Assembly (NCBI GenBank): GCA_031367345.1
Contig: JANLPR010000045.1
Location: 1 to 64,000, forward strand
Direction of reading: 5' to 3'
Source: JADKIH01 sp031367345
GTDB taxonomy: Bacteria > Bacteroidota > Bacteroidia > AKYH767-A > 2013-40CM-41-45
Length of the DNA: 64,000 bases
In this document: piece after piece, positions 28,008-37,192 of the stretch
Position numbering within the stretch: position 1 is the first letter of the stretch
How the letters are laid out: each line of letters starts with the position of its first letter
Translations under genes and position numbers: made by a program
Notes under the pieces: model-generated
Database searches by the model: none
Seen by the model: the letters and a program-made list of their open reading frames with translations, nothing else
What the model was told of the DNA's origin: nothing

Positions 28008-28015
28008 TACCTTTG
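28008..28015 (+). promoter_or_regulatory. TAnnTTTG -7 promoter element of sucA
   Basis: TACCTTTG, a very typical Bacteroidota -7 box, 21 nt before ATG 28037. A longer open frame starts at a TTG inside this box (28013), so ATG 28037 is preferred. Confidence 0.65.
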
Positions 28016-28036
28016 CGCTTCAATTTGAAAAAAGTA

Positions 28037-30769
28037 ATGGACAGATTCTCATATTTAGGTAACGCTGACGTTGCTCAAATAGATGACTTATATAAGCAGT
28101 TTCGAAACGATGCTGCAAGTGTTTCTGAAAGCTGGAGGAAATTTTTTGATGGCTTCGATTTTGCTCGTCTAAATTATTCTGAAAATGGTGGAGCATCAGA
28201 TGGTACCATTCCTGAAAATGTGCAGAAAGAATTTAATGTCATTAATCTGATTAATAGCTATCGAACCAGAGGACACCTTTTTACAAAAACAAATCCTGTT
28301 AGAGATCGGAGAAAATATACTCCAACATTAGACCTAGTAAATTTCAACCTATCAGAAAACGATCTTGAAACAACTTTTCATTCAGGTACGCTAATAGGTA
28401 TTGGTCCTGCCACTCTAAAACGGATCATTGAACATCTTGAGCATACGTATTGCGCTAGTATTGGGGCTGAGTATAAATATATTCGTAACCCTGAAATTGT
28501 CAACTGGCTTGAGCAAAAAATGGAAAGTTGCCAGAATACGGCAGAATTTTCAATCAATAAAAAACGACGCATTCTTTCTAAGCTAAATGAAGCAACAGCT
28601 TTTGAGAATTTTTTACATACCAAATTCGTCGGACAAAAACGATTTTCGTTGGAAGGTTGCGAAACTCTAATTCCTGCACTCGATGAAGTAATTGAATGTG
28701 GTGCTGAAATGGGCATTAAAGAGTTTGTAATTGGAATGTCGCACCGTGGTCGCTTAAATGTGTTAGCGAATATCATGGGTAAAACATACAAAGAGATCTT
28801 TACAGAATTTGAAGGTCTTGAATATGACGAACACGAATTTTCTGGTGATGTAAAATATCATCTTGGTTTTTCAAGTGATGTAAAAACAAGTTCAGGAAAG
28901 GATATTCATCTTTCTGTTGCGCCTAATCCTTCGCATCTTGAAGCTGTTGATCCTGTTGTTCAAGGAATCGTTCGTTCTAAAATTGACAGTACACCGGGTG
29001 CCGATGAAAATATGATCGCGCCGATATTAATTCATGGCGATGCAGCCATAGCCGGACAGGGTGTCGTGTATGAAGTAATTCAAATGTCGTTGCTTCGTGG
29101 TTATCGTACAGGCGGAACAATCCACATGGTTGTAAATAATCAAATCGGTTTTACTACGAATTATATAGATGGACGATCGAGTACTTATTGTACTGATGTT
29201 GCTAAAGTAACGTTGTCTCCCGTTTTTCATGTGAATGCAGACGATGTTGAAGCGTTGGTTTATACAATTCATTTAGCAATGGAATTCCGTCAGAAATTTC
29301 ATCGCGATGTATTCATAGATATTTTGGGCTATAGAAAGTATGGACATAATGAAGGAGATGAACCTCGTTTTACGCAACCGCTTTTATACAAAGCAATTGC
29401 AGCACATCAAACTTCGCGTGAGATCTACAATGAAAAATTATTATCTCAGGGTGAAGTGGAAGGAAATCTTGCTCGTGAAATGGAAAAGAATTTTCGTGAT
29501 ATGTTACAAAACAGTTTAGACGTTGCTCGATTAGTTAAAAATAAAATAGTTTCTCCTTATGGCGAAGGAAGTTGGAAAGGTTTAAGATCTTCTTCACCAA
29601 AAGATTTTCTTGAAAGTCCGGAAACAGGTGTAGATAAAAAAACGCTTCTTTCAATTGCTGATAGTATTACCTCTCTTCCTTCCGATAAAAAATTCTTTAC
29701 TAAAACATCGAAACTTTTTGATGATCGTAAAAAGATGATTAAAGAAGATCGACTCGATTGGGCTATGGGTGAATTACTTGCTTATGGTACATTATTGAAC
29801 GAAGGCTTCCCTGTTCGTTTTACCGGACAAGATGTTGAAAGAGGAACGTTCTCTCATCGTCATGCTGTTATTCAAATAGAAGATTCAGACGAGCAATACA
29901 CTCCGTTAAATCATATTCCAAATTCAGGTCAAGCTCCATTTCGTATTTTTAATTCTCTCTTGAGCGAATATGCTGTACTTGGTTTTGAATATGGTTATGC
30001 TCTACCTACTCCTAATGCACTTGTGATTTGGGAAGCACAGTTTGGTGATTTTAATAACGGTGCTCAAATTATAATCGATCAATACATCAGTAGTGCGGAG
30101 GATAAATGGAATCGAATGAACGGTATTGTTATGCTTCTTCCGCATGGATATGAAGGACAAGGAGCAGAACATTCTAGTGCGCGAATTGAACGTTACTTGT
30201 GTTTATGTGCTGAAGACAATCTTCAGGTTTTAAATTGTTCAACTCCAGGAAATTTTTTCCATGCATTACGTCGTCAATTACACCGACCATTTAGAAAACC
30301 ATTGATCATTTTTACTCCGAAAAGTTTACTTCGTCATCCTCGTTGTGTTTCATCTATTTCTGAATTGTCGAAAGGCAAATTCCTTGAAGTAATAGATGAT
30401 TCATCTGCAGATGCAAACAAAATAAATAGAGTAGTTGTTTGTTCCGGGAAAGTGTATTATGATTTGTTAGAACAAAAGGAAAAAGATCAGAATACTAATG
30501 TTGCACTTGTACGATTAGAACAATTGTATCCATTTCCTGAGAATCAATTGTCAGAATTGCAGAAAAAATATAAGAATGCTACTGATTGGGTTTGGTTGCA
30601 AGAAGAGCCGGTAAACATGGGAGCTTGGTCTTATATTTTACGAATGACGATTGGTAAAATTTTATTTAGATTAATATCACGTGCAGAGAGTGCAAGTCCT
30701 GCAAGTGGAAGTTATAAAGCACACGAAAGAGAACAAAAAGAGATCGTGCAAAAAGCATTTTCAAAATAG
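28037..30769 (+). CDS. sucA: 2-Oxoglutarate dehydrogenase E1 component
   Basis: Thiamine-diphosphate-dependent decarboxylase (EC 1.2.4.2) of the TCA-cycle 2-oxoglutarate dehydrogenase complex. Seen: N-terminal E1 segment DDLYKQFRNDAASVSESWRK, GMSHRGRLNVLANIMGK, LSVAPNPSHLEAVDPVVQG, HGDAAIAGQGVVYE, NNQIGFTTN, and the C-terminal transketolase part with GQDVERGTFSHRH and LLPHGYEGQGAEHSSAR. Length 910 aa from ATG 28037 is normal. The E2 gene follows after 26 bp; the shared E3 (lipoamide dehydrogenase) is not in the window. The promoter at 28008-28015 probably drives both genes. Confidence 0.97.
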   Translation: MDRFSYLGNADVAQIDDLYKQFRNDAASVSESWRKFFDGFDFARLNYSENGGASDGTIPENVQKEFNVINLINSYRTRGHLFTKTNPVRDRRKYTPTLDLVNFNLSENDLETTFHSGTLIGIGPATLKRIIEHLEHTYCASIGAEYKYIRNPEIVNWLEQKMESCQNTAEFSINKKRRILSKLNEATAFENFLHTKFVGQKRFSLEGCETLIPALDEVIECGAEMGIKEFVIGMSHRGRLNVLANIMGKTYKEIFTEFEGLEYDEHEFSGDVKYHLGFSSDVKTSSGKDIHLSVAPNPSHLEAVDPVVQGIVRSKIDSTPGADENMIAPILIHGDAAIAGQGVVYEVIQMSLLRGYRTGGTIHMVVNNQIGFTTNYIDGRSSTYCTDVAKVTLSPVFHVNADDVEALVYTIHLAMEFRQKFHRDVFIDILGYRKYGHNEGDEPRFTQPLLYKAIAAHQTSREIYNEKLLSQGEVEGNLAREMEKNFRDMLQNSLDVARLVKNKIVSPYGEGSWKGLRSSSPKDFLESPETGVDKKTLLSIADSITSLPSDKKFFTKTSKLFDDRKKMIKEDRLDWAMGELLAYGTLLNEGFPVRFTGQDVERGTFSHRHAVIQIEDSDEQYTPLNHIPNSGQAPFRIFNSLLSEYAVLGFEYGYALPTPNALVIWEAQFGDFNNGAQIIIDQYISSAEDKWNRMNGIVMLLPHGYEGQGAEHSSARIERYLCLCAEDNLQVLNCSTPGNFFHALRRQLHRPFRKPLIIFTPKSLLRHPRCVSSISELSKGKFLEVIDDSSADANKINRVVVCSGKVYYDLLEQKEKDQNTNVALVRLEQLYPFPENQLSELQKKYKNATDWVWLQEEPVNMGAWSYILRMTIGKILFRLISRAESASPASGSYKAHEREQKEIVQKAFSK

Positions 30770-30795
30770 TATCAACTGAATAATTATCTTTAACT

Positions 30796-32031
30796 ATGGC
30801 AATTGTCGAAATGAAAGTACCTAGTCCGGGTGAATCAATTACGGAAGTACAAATTTCAAAATGGATAAAAAAGGACGGAGAGTTTGTTGAGAAGGATGAA
30901 GAGATTTGCGAAATTGATTCAGACAAGGCTACATTAACTTTAAACGCAGAGGAATCTGGCGTAATAAAATTATTAGCTAAAGAAGGAGATACAATTTCTG
31001 TCGGATCAATTGTTTGTTCTATAGACACCTCTGCAAAAGATACAAGAACTAAAGAAACGCCGACACCAAAAGTGGAAGCTGCTCCTTCAAAAGTGGCTGC
31101 GCCTGTTGTTACAGAATCTAAATCGGCAACGCAACCATTATCCGGAAAATCGTATGCTGAAAATATTCCTTCTGTTTCCGCAGATAAATTAATGCGTGAG
31201 AAAGGAATTTCAGCTGGTGATGTAACACCAACAGGAAAAGGTGGAAGAATTACTAAAGCGGATGTATTAAATCCTGTATCGTCATCTGTACCTAGAGGAG
31301 AAAGAACTGTTCGTAGGGAGAAAATGACGATGCTTCGAAAAAAAATTTCTGAACGATTAGTGGCGGTGAAACAGGAAACTGCTATGCTTACAACTTTCAA
31401 TGAAGTTGATATGACTGCCATCATGAATATCAGAAAACAATACAAAGATATTTTTAAAGAAAAGCATGGTGTTGGTTTAGGTTTTATGTCGTTTTTTACA
31501 AAAGCAGTATGCGAAGCCTTGCTTGCGTTTCCTGCAGTAAATGGACAAATTGATGGCAATGAATTAGTGTATCACGATTATTGTGATGTTGGAATTGCTG
31601 TTAGCGCACCAAAAGGTTTGATGGTTCCTGTGATAAGAAATGCAGAAACGAAAACGCTTGCTCAAATTGAAACGGCTATAGTTGAATTAGCTTCTCGTGC
31701 ACGTGATGGAAAAATTACGTTAGAAGAAATGACCGGTGGAACTTTTACAATTACAAATGGTGGAGTTTTCGGCTCTATGTTATCTACTCCTATAATTAAT
31801 CCGCCTCAATCTGCTATTCTTGGTATGCACAATATTGTAGAACGTCCAATGGCAGTAAATGGTAAAGTTGAAATTCGCCCAATCATGTATGTTGCGTTAT
31901 CGTACGATCATCGAATTATAGACGGAAGAGAATCTGTAGGATTTTTAGTAAAGGTAAAACAGATGTTAGAAGATCCTGCAAGAATGTTGTTTGCAGGGAA
32001 TGATCCTATAAAAGCACTTTTGAATTTGTAA
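30796..32031 (+). CDS. sucB: 2-Oxoglutarate dehydrogenase E2 (dihydrolipoyl succinyltransferase)
   Basis: Core acyltransferase (EC 2.3.1.61) of the 2-oxoglutarate dehydrogenase complex. Domains in order: lipoyl domain at about 1-80 with the lipoylated Lys in EIDSDKATL, an Ala/Pro/Thr-rich linker, a subunit-binding domain at about 125-160 (SADKLMREKGISAGDVTPTG), and the catalytic domain from about 180 with LSYDHRIIDGRESVGFL containing the active-site His. Length 411 aa is typical. It follows sucA by 26 bp. Its last codons and stop lie at the beginning of an AT-rich repeat array (32023-32103). A 297-aa frame on the opposite strand is a shadow. Confidence 0.97.
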   Translation: MAIVEMKVPSPGESITEVQISKWIKKDGEFVEKDEEICEIDSDKATLTLNAEESGVIKLLAKEGDTISVGSIVCSIDTSAKDTRTKETPTPKVEAAPSKVAAPVVTESKSATQPLSGKSYAENIPSVSADKLMREKGISAGDVTPTGKGGRITKADVLNPVSSSVPRGERTVRREKMTMLRKKISERLVAVKQETAMLTTFNEVDMTAIMNIRKQYKDIFKEKHGVGLGFMSFFTKAVCEALLAFPAVNGQIDGNELVYHDYCDVGIAVSAPKGLMVPVIRNAETKTLAQIETAIVELASRARDGKITLEEMTGGTFTITNGGVFGSMLSTPIINPPQSAILGMHNIVERPMAVNGKVEIRPIMYVALSYDHRIIDGRESVGFLVKVKQMLEDPARMLFAGNDPIKALLNL

Positions 32032-32103
32032 TTCGAGAATTGTAATTCGAAAATTGTAATTCGAGAATTGTAAATTGTAATTCGAGAATTGTAATTCGAA
32101 AAT
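32023..32103. repeat. Array of 14-15-nt gtaattcgagaatt repeats
   Basis: Five near-identical units (gtaattcgagaatt or gtaattcgaaaatt) in tandem, the first overlapping the sucB stop codon. The same sub-repeat occurs inside the 1-617 array, 31 kb away. Followed to about 32240 by looser repeats such as ttaattcttactttt and cttacttcttacttc. Confidence 0.85.
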
Positions 32104-32243
32104 ATTGTATTGCTTGCTCCTTTAATCAAAAATTCTAATTCTTACTTTTTAATTCTTACTTTTCTTTAGTGATTGGTGAGTAGTAAGTAGTGATTGGTAA
32201 GTAAAAATCTTGAACTTCTTACTTCTTACTTCTTAATCATCAA

Positions 32244-32822
32244 TTAACTTTCAGCTACCACTTCACTTACTTCAGGAATTAATCGTTTCAATAAATTTTC
32301 AATTCCACCTTTCAGTGTTACGGCAGAACTAGGACAACCGCTGCATGATCCTTTTAAAACTAACGTAACTACTCCTTCTTCAAACGATTTAAAATGAATT
32401 GCACCTCCATCTTGTTCTACTGCGGGTCGTACATATTCCTCTAATGTTTCAATTATTTTTGTTTCTATCGCTGATGCGGTCTTAGTTCTTTCGATAGTTG
32501 AATCTGCAACTTGTTCCGTTGGACCTGTGAAAACTTGTTCGCCATTTTCAATAAATGTTTTAATAAATGTGCGAATGATCGGAATTAATTCATACCAATC
32601 AATATCGCTTGCTTTGCTCAGTGTAACAAAATTGGAACTTATAAAAATTGAATTGATTCCGCTGAAAGCAAATAACTGTTTTGCCAAAGGAGAATTTTCC
32701 GCTTGTTCAATTGTATTGTATTCTACACTGCCTTCTTCAAGTAAATATTTGTTCACTACAAATTTCATCGCTTCCGGATTCGGTGTAGCTTCTGCATAAA
32801 CGTTGATGAGAATTTTTTCCAT
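32244..32822 (-). CDS. Nfu/NifU-like iron-sulfur scaffold protein
   Basis: Iron-sulfur cluster carrier with an N-terminal Nfu_N domain (about 5-90, EATPNPEAMKFVVNKYLLE) and a C-terminal NifU domain (about 110-190) whose CSGCPSS provides the cluster-binding CxxC pair. It passes 4Fe-4S clusters to target enzymes. The 192-aa two-domain layout equals mitochondrial NFU1 and bacterial Nfu proteins. A -7 element lies only 4 bp before the ATG at 32822, so the transcript would have almost no leader. It is convergent with sucB, separated by the repeat tract. Confidence 0.92.
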   Translation of the reverse strand: MEKILINVYAEATPNPEAMKFVVNKYLLEEGSVEYNTIEQAENSPLAKQLFAFSGINSIFISSNFVTLSKASDIDWYELIPIIRTFIKTFIENGEQVFTGPTEQVADSTIERTKTASAIETKIIETLEEYVRPAVEQDGGAIHFKSFEEGVVTLVLKGSCSGCPSSAVTLKGGIENLLKRLIPEVSEVVAES

Positions 32823-32826
32823 AGTA

Positions 32827-32834
32827 CAAAAGTA
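32827..32834 (-). promoter_or_regulatory. TAnnTTTG -7 promoter element of nfu
   Basis: TACTTTTG on the minus strand, 4 bp before the ATG. Predicts a leaderless or very short-leader mRNA. Confidence 0.5.
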
Positions 32835-33058
32835 CTTAATTGATTTGTTTTTGATGCGTTTATTCTGATTTCAATTTTTAAAATTGCGACGCTTTTTTTC
32901 TTAATACAATAATTTGTGTTGAATTTCTGTTGATTCTCAACTTTTATGGCCGAATAGTTTAAATAATAGGTTTTAATGAAATACCAATGTTCAAACACAT
33001 AAGTAATAACCATCCTTTTAATACCTGTTTTTCATTAGTTTTCTAATCTTTATCCCCC

Positions 33059-33066
33059 TATTTTTG
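33059..33066 (+). promoter_or_regulatory. Candidate -7 promoter element of nadB
   Basis: TATTTTTG is 10 nt before ATG 33077, fitting TAnnTTTG. T-rich surroundings make this weaker than the others. Confidence 0.35.
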
Positions 33067-33076
33067 TTCTCTCTTT

Positions 33077-34657
33077 ATGAATCGTCAAGTAGATTTTTTA
33101 ATAATTGGTTCCGGTATTGCCGGCTTAACGTTTGCTTTAAAAGTAGCAGCTTATGGTAAGGTCTTGATCATTACTAAAGCGAATGCCGATGAATCGAATA
33201 CAAAATATGCGCAAGGTGGAATTGCCGGAGTTTTGCAAGGCCCCGATTCTTTCGAAGAACATATTCAAGATACTCTCACAGCAGGAGCAGGATTATGCGA
33301 TGAGAAAGTGGTGCGAATGGTAGTTACCGAAGGCGCTGATCGAATTAAAGAAATTATAGAATGGGGGACGCGATTCGATAAAAATGAAGCCGGTTCGTTC
33401 GACTTAGCCAAAGAAGGTGGCCATTCTAAGCATCGAGTTCTTCATTATAAAGATGCGACAGGAAATGAAATTGAACGCGCACTGTTAGCACAGATTCATG
33501 CTCATGAGAATATTTCACTATACACGCATTATTTCGCTCTTGATATTATTACTCAGCATCATTTAGGCGAAGAAGTAAAGCGTTCTAATGATGATATTAA
33601 AACTTTCGGTGCTTATGCGTTGAATCTTCACACCGGTAAAGTAGAAACTATTCTTTCAAAGATAACACTTGTTGCTACCGGTGGTGCCGGACAAGTCTAT
33701 CGTTCTACAACCAATCCCATAATTGCTACAGGCGACGGTATTGCTATGGTTTATCGCGCAAAAGGTATAGTGAAAGATATGGAGTTTATACAATTCCATC
33801 CAACAGCTCTATATAATCCGAATGAACATCCATCTTTTTTAATTACTGAAGCAGTGAGAGGAATGGGTGGTGTTTTGAAAACTAAATCGGGACAAGAGTT
33901 TATGCACAAATACGACGATAGAAAGTCTCTGGCTCCTCGCGATATTGTTGCTCGTGCAATCGACAATGAAATGAAAATTCATGGCGATGATTTTGTTTAT
34001 TTAGATTGTCGTCATATTGATCACGAACAATTTAAATCGCATTTCCCTACCATTTATTCGAAATGCTTATCGTTACAAATTGATCCATTTACTGCAATGA
34101 TTCCTGTTGTTCCTGCTGCACATTACATTTGTGGTGGAATAGTAGTAGATATGCAAGGACGCAGTTCGATCAAAAATTTATATGCAGCCGGAGAATGTTC
34201 TTGTACCGGACTTCATGGCGGAAATCGATTGGCTTCTAATTCACTTTTGGAAGCGTTGGTTTATTCGCATAGAGCCGCAATTGATGCAGTCAATAATTTT
34301 GAAAAAATTGAATTGCAAAAAAATGTTCCTGATTGGGATTCTGAGGGAACAGTGCAGCCAAATGAATTAATTCTGATCACTTCAAATTTACGCGAACTCC
34401 AAAATGTAATGAGTAATTACGTTGGGATTGTCCGCTCTGATCAACGTTTAAAAAGAGCAATGGATCGTTTGCGAATTATATATGGTGAAACAGAAGGGTT
34501 GTATGAGAGAACAATTGTTTCGCCACGTTTAAATGAGTTACGAAATTTAATTTCTGTTGCCTACCTTATCGTGAAATTTGCTCAAGCAAGAAAAGAAAGT
34601 GTCGGTTTGCATTACTCAACCGATTATCCGCCAATTAAAGTTATCGGTAATGAATAG
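33077..34657 (+). CDS. nadB: L-aspartate oxidase
   Basis: FAD enzyme that oxidises aspartate to iminoaspartate, the first step of de novo NAD synthesis. Seen: the FAD-binding FLIIGSGIAGLTFALKVA at about 6-23, KYAQGGIAGVL, FIQFHPTALYNP, RDIVARAI, HYICGGIVVD at about 355, and LHGGNRLASNSLLEALVY near 380, all conserved in the succinate dehydrogenase/aspartate oxidase flavoprotein family. The 526-aa length and absence of a covalent-flavin His motif at the N-terminus favour NadB over SdhA. The quinolinate partners nadA and nadC are absent from the window. The next gene starts 8 bp inside its end. Confidence 0.95.
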   Translation: MNRQVDFLIIGSGIAGLTFALKVAAYGKVLIITKANADESNTKYAQGGIAGVLQGPDSFEEHIQDTLTAGAGLCDEKVVRMVVTEGADRIKEIIEWGTRFDKNEAGSFDLAKEGGHSKHRVLHYKDATGNEIERALLAQIHAHENISLYTHYFALDIITQHHLGEEVKRSNDDIKTFGAYALNLHTGKVETILSKITLVATGGAGQVYRSTTNPIIATGDGIAMVYRAKGIVKDMEFIQFHPTALYNPNEHPSFLITEAVRGMGGVLKTKSGQEFMHKYDDRKSLAPRDIVARAIDNEMKIHGDDFVYLDCRHIDHEQFKSHFPTIYSKCLSLQIDPFTAMIPVVPAAHYICGGIVVDMQGRSSIKNLYAAGECSCTGLHGGNRLASNSLLEALVYSHRAAIDAVNNFEKIELQKNVPDWDSEGTVQPNELILITSNLRELQNVMSNYVGIVRSDQRLKRAMDRLRIIYGETEGLYERTIVSPRLNELRNLISVAYLIVKFAQARKESVGLHYSTDYPPIKVIGNE

Positions 34658-35639
34658 AGGTGAACTGCTTAAAAACATTTTCAATGTATCCGATGATCAA
34701 GATTTTTTAAAGTGTTCATTGGATGTTTTCAATTTTCAATATTGTAATAATTTAACTTACCGGAAATTTGTGGATGGTTGTAAAATTCGCCCTGCGGAAG
34801 TTGACTCATTAATTAAAATCCCCTTTTTACCCATCGATTTTTATAAAAGTCTTGTTGTGAAAACAAATGACTTTTTAGAGGAAAAAGTATTTACAAGTAG
34901 TGGAACTACTGCAGCGTTAGTATCTAAACATTTTGTAAGAGATCTATCCGTGTATGAAAACTCATTCCTTCTATCGTTTGAAATGTTTTATGGTATTCCT
35001 GAAAAGTATGTTTTTCTTGCACTCTTGCCTTCTTATTTAGAAAGAACAGGCTCGTCATTGATCTATATGATTGATAAATTAATAAATTTAAGTGGTGATA
35101 GTAGAAGTGGATTTTTTTTGTACGATCATGAGAAACTGAGAAATTTACTTCTTGAATTAAAAAAGGAAGAGAAAAATGTCATATTGATAGGTGTAACTTA
35201 TGCATTGTTGGATTTTGCAAAGGAGTATCAGATAGATTTTCCTGAATTAATAGTAATGGAAACGGGTGGAATGAAGGGCAAACGAAAAGAAATGGTCAGA
35301 GATGAAGTTCATCAAATTTTGATGCCTGCTTTCAATGTTGGATCGATTCATTCAGAATATGGAATGACCGAATTACTTTCTCAAGCATATTCTAAAGACA
35401 ATGGAGTCTTCAATTGTCCACAGTGGATGAAAGTATTGATAAGAGATATGTATGACCCATTTCAGTATTGTAATGTGGGAGCAACAGGAGGCATCAATGT
35501 GATTGATCTTGCAAATTTGGATTCATGTTCATTTATTGCCACTCAAGACCTAGGGAAAAAGAGTGGAGCGCATTCATTCGAGATCGTTGGTCGATACGAT
35601 GCAAGCGATATTCGTGGATGCAATTTAATGATCGAATAA
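34650..35639 (+). CDS. LuxE-like acyl-protein synthetase family protein
   Basis: Member of the LuxE/adenylate-forming superfamily, which in luminous bacteria activates fatty acids with ATP. Seen: SSGTTAALVSKHFV at about 83 as the nucleotide-binding motif, LIYMIDKLINLSGDSRSGF, METGGMKGKRKEMVRDE at about 205, HSEYGMTELLSQAY at about 235 and a C-terminal GRYDASDIRGCNLMIE. The frame extends upstream into nadB, but ATG 34650, overlapping the nadB end by 8 bp, gives the right family N-terminus (329 aa). No luciferase genes are nearby, so bioluminescence is ruled out; in Bacteroidota such proteins probably activate acyl groups for surface polymers or lipids. Coupling with nadB is structural only. 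Confidence 0.82.
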   Translation: MNRGELLKNIFNVSDDQDFLKCSLDVFNFQYCNNLTYRKFVDGCKIRPAEVDSLIKIPFLPIDFYKSLVVKTNDFLEEKVFTSSGTTAALVSKHFVRDLSVYENSFLLSFEMFYGIPEKYVFLALLPSYLERTGSSLIYMIDKLINLSGDSRSGFFLYDHEKLRNLLLELKKEEKNVILIGVTYALLDFAKEYQIDFPELIVMETGGMKGKRKEMVRDEVHQILMPAFNVGSIHSEYGMTELLSQAYSKDNGVFNCPQWMKVLIRDMYDPFQYCNVGATGGINVIDLANLDSCSFIATQDLGKKSGAHSFEIVGRYDASDIRGCNLMIE

Positions 35640-35654
35640 GTTAACCTAAATGAG

Positions 35655-35662
35655 TACTTTTG
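35655..35662 (+). promoter_or_regulatory. TAnnTTTG -7 promoter element of the small membrane-protein gene
   Basis: TACTTTTG, 24 nt before the ATG at 35687. Confidence 0.45.
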
Positions 35663-35686
35663 ATTACTCACTAAAATAAAGAAGTT

Positions 35687-35923
35687 ATGAATAACCGTCG
35701 TCGATATATCATCATTTTCCTTTCTGTTGGAGTTGGCAGCATGATCTCACTTTGGATCTTGAAGAAACGAATGGGAACTTTGAGCCAGCATGATTATGTT
35801 CAATTAGGGATCAATTTTTTCTTTGCGGCAGCTGTAGTTATTGGAATTTCAATTTTACTTTCTCGTGTTAACAAGAAGTATGATGACGAAGAAAAGCAAA
35901 AAAATGATAATAATATTAAATGA
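35687..35923 (+). CDS. Small two-helix membrane protein
   Basis: A 78-aa protein with a basic start (MNNRRRY), a first helix at about 8-25 (IIFLSVGVGSMISLWIL), a short loop, a second helix at about 43-60 (FFFAAAVVIGISILL) and a polar, Lys/Asp/Asn-rich tail. No family recognised. A -7 element and typical spacing support it as a true gene. Nothing in the neighbours (LuxE-like upstream, divergent-to-convergent lacI downstream) suggests a role. Confidence 0.65.
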   Translation: MNNRRRYIIIFLSVGVGSMISLWILKKRMGTLSQHDYVQLGINFFFAAAVVIGISILLSRVNKKYDDEEKQKNDNNIK

Positions 35924-36054
35924 TTTTTTTGTTGTCAATCAAATTCAGTTCAACTTTTCGCTAATTTAACTTTTTGTCGTGGGATAGTGCAAAATTTATT
36001 TGACAGCATTACCTTTAAACTATATTCAAGAAAAATTTGCACTTATTCAGTAAG

Positions 36055-37044
36055 TCAATTTTCAACAATTTTTGTACCGATAAAATGCCGCCCATGGTCT
36101 GCTTCATTATCATTTTTAATTCTTTCAATTAATTTTTGCGCTGCTAGTCGACCAACTTCAAAACCACTATGATGCAAATAAGGAGTGTGAGGAGTTAATA
36201 ACTTTGGAATCGTTCCATCGCTTATACTAATCACCTTGCATTTGTTTGGAATGGAAATGTACATTTCATTCAATGCCGGAATAATGCCGGCTAAGCATTC
36301 ATCACTCATAGCAAAAATTCCATCCGGTCGATCGTTGTTGAATAATTTTTTTGTTTGAGTATGAGCTTCTTCTATACTATCTGCATAAACGATTAATTCT
36401 TCATTAACAGGAAAGTTGTTTTTTATTAATGCATTTTTAAAACCTTGAAGTCGGTTTTTACTAATCGTTAAGTTTGAATTTCCAAAGAAACCGGAAATTT
36501 TTTTACAGCCTTTTGAAATGAGATAATTCACACATTCTTCTGCCGCTTTTTCATCATCAATCAATATTTCATCATAGTTACATGTACTTAGGCTCTTGTC
36601 AAAAACTACTATGGGAACTCCAATTTCTGCAGCTTCTTCCAGATGCGAGAATGAATTGGTTTGATTTGATAACGATATTAATATTCCATCTACAGATTGA
36701 TCGCAACAAATCTGTACGTTTCTTATTTCATTCACCAATTTATTTCCTGATTGAAGTACTAATAATTGAAAGCCGTCTTTTATGATAGCTTCCTCAATTC
36801 CTGATATGACCGAAGGAAAAAAGAACATAGAAATTTCTGGAATGATCAATCCAATTATATTGCTGCGTTGCTTTCTTAAGTTAGCCGCATGCTGATTTGG
36901 GTGGTAACGAAGTTCTTCTGCTGCCTTTCTGATTTCTATCTTAATTCGTTCACTGATATCAGGATGGTCTTTTAGTGCACGTGATACCGTACTTGGATTT
37001 ACTCCAACTTTAAGAGCAACATCTTTTATAGTAGGTCTTTTCAT
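36055..37044 (-). CDS. LacI-family transcriptional regulator
   Basis: DNA-binding repressor or activator of the LacI/GalR family: helix-turn-helix at about 3-27 (TIKDVALKVGVNPSTVSRAL), hinge (HPNQHAANLRKQ), and a periplasmic-binding-protein-like effector domain from about 60 (NIIGLIIPEISMFFFPSVISG). Length 329 aa is standard. It is divergent from a TonB receptor that heads a sugar-use locus, and a near-palindrome in the shared intergenic region (37095-37118) is a good operator candidate. The effector is presumably a sugar or sugar phosphate from the locus. Confidence 0.93.
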   Translation of the reverse strand: MKRPTIKDVALKVGVNPSTVSRALKDHPDISERIKIEIRKAAEELRYHPNQHAANLRKQRSNIIGLIIPEISMFFFPSVISGIEEAIIKDGFQLLVLQSGNKLVNEIRNVQICCDQSVDGILISLSNQTNSFSHLEEAAEIGVPIVVFDKSLSTCNYDEILIDDEKAAEECVNYLISKGCKKISGFFGNSNLTISKNRLQGFKNALIKNNFPVNEELIVYADSIEEAHTQTKKLFNNDRPDGIFAMSDECLAGIIPALNEMYISIPNKCKVISISDGTIPKLLTPHTPYLHHSGFEVGRLAAQKLIERIKNDNEADHGRHFIGTKIVEN

Positions 37045-37094
37045 TTACTGCAAGAAAAGAAAAATTATTAACATTTCGATGCAACTTATAAACA

Positions 37095-37118
37095 ACAATC
37101 GTTTGTGAAACCGATTGT
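37095..37118. promoter_or_regulatory. Candidate LacI-family operator
   Basis: 24-bp imperfect palindrome with half-sites acaatcgTTT and AAAccgattgt: the outer seven positions are perfectly inverted around a short spacer. It lies 51 bp upstream of the lacI start and 75 bp upstream of the receptor start, as expected for a site controlling both directions. Confidence 0.55.
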
Positions 37119-37192
37119 CATTATTTTTAAAAAATAAGCTATTGACTGGTGTCCTTCGATTGCTTTGGTTTGTTTCAAATCTAAACTAAATT

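Noticed and set aside
28378..28791. 137-aa frame antisense to sucA
   Set aside because: Shadow of a certain gene.
30666..31559. 297-aa open frame antisense to sucB
   Set aside because: It is a mirror of the sucB frame without a family match, and sucB is certain.
32765..33013. 82-aa frame upstream of nfu
   Set aside because: Overlaps nfu and its promoter; no recognisable features.
34650..35639. Bioluminescence genes
   Set aside because: Only the LuxE-like protein is present; no luciferase or reductase genes are in the neighbourhood.
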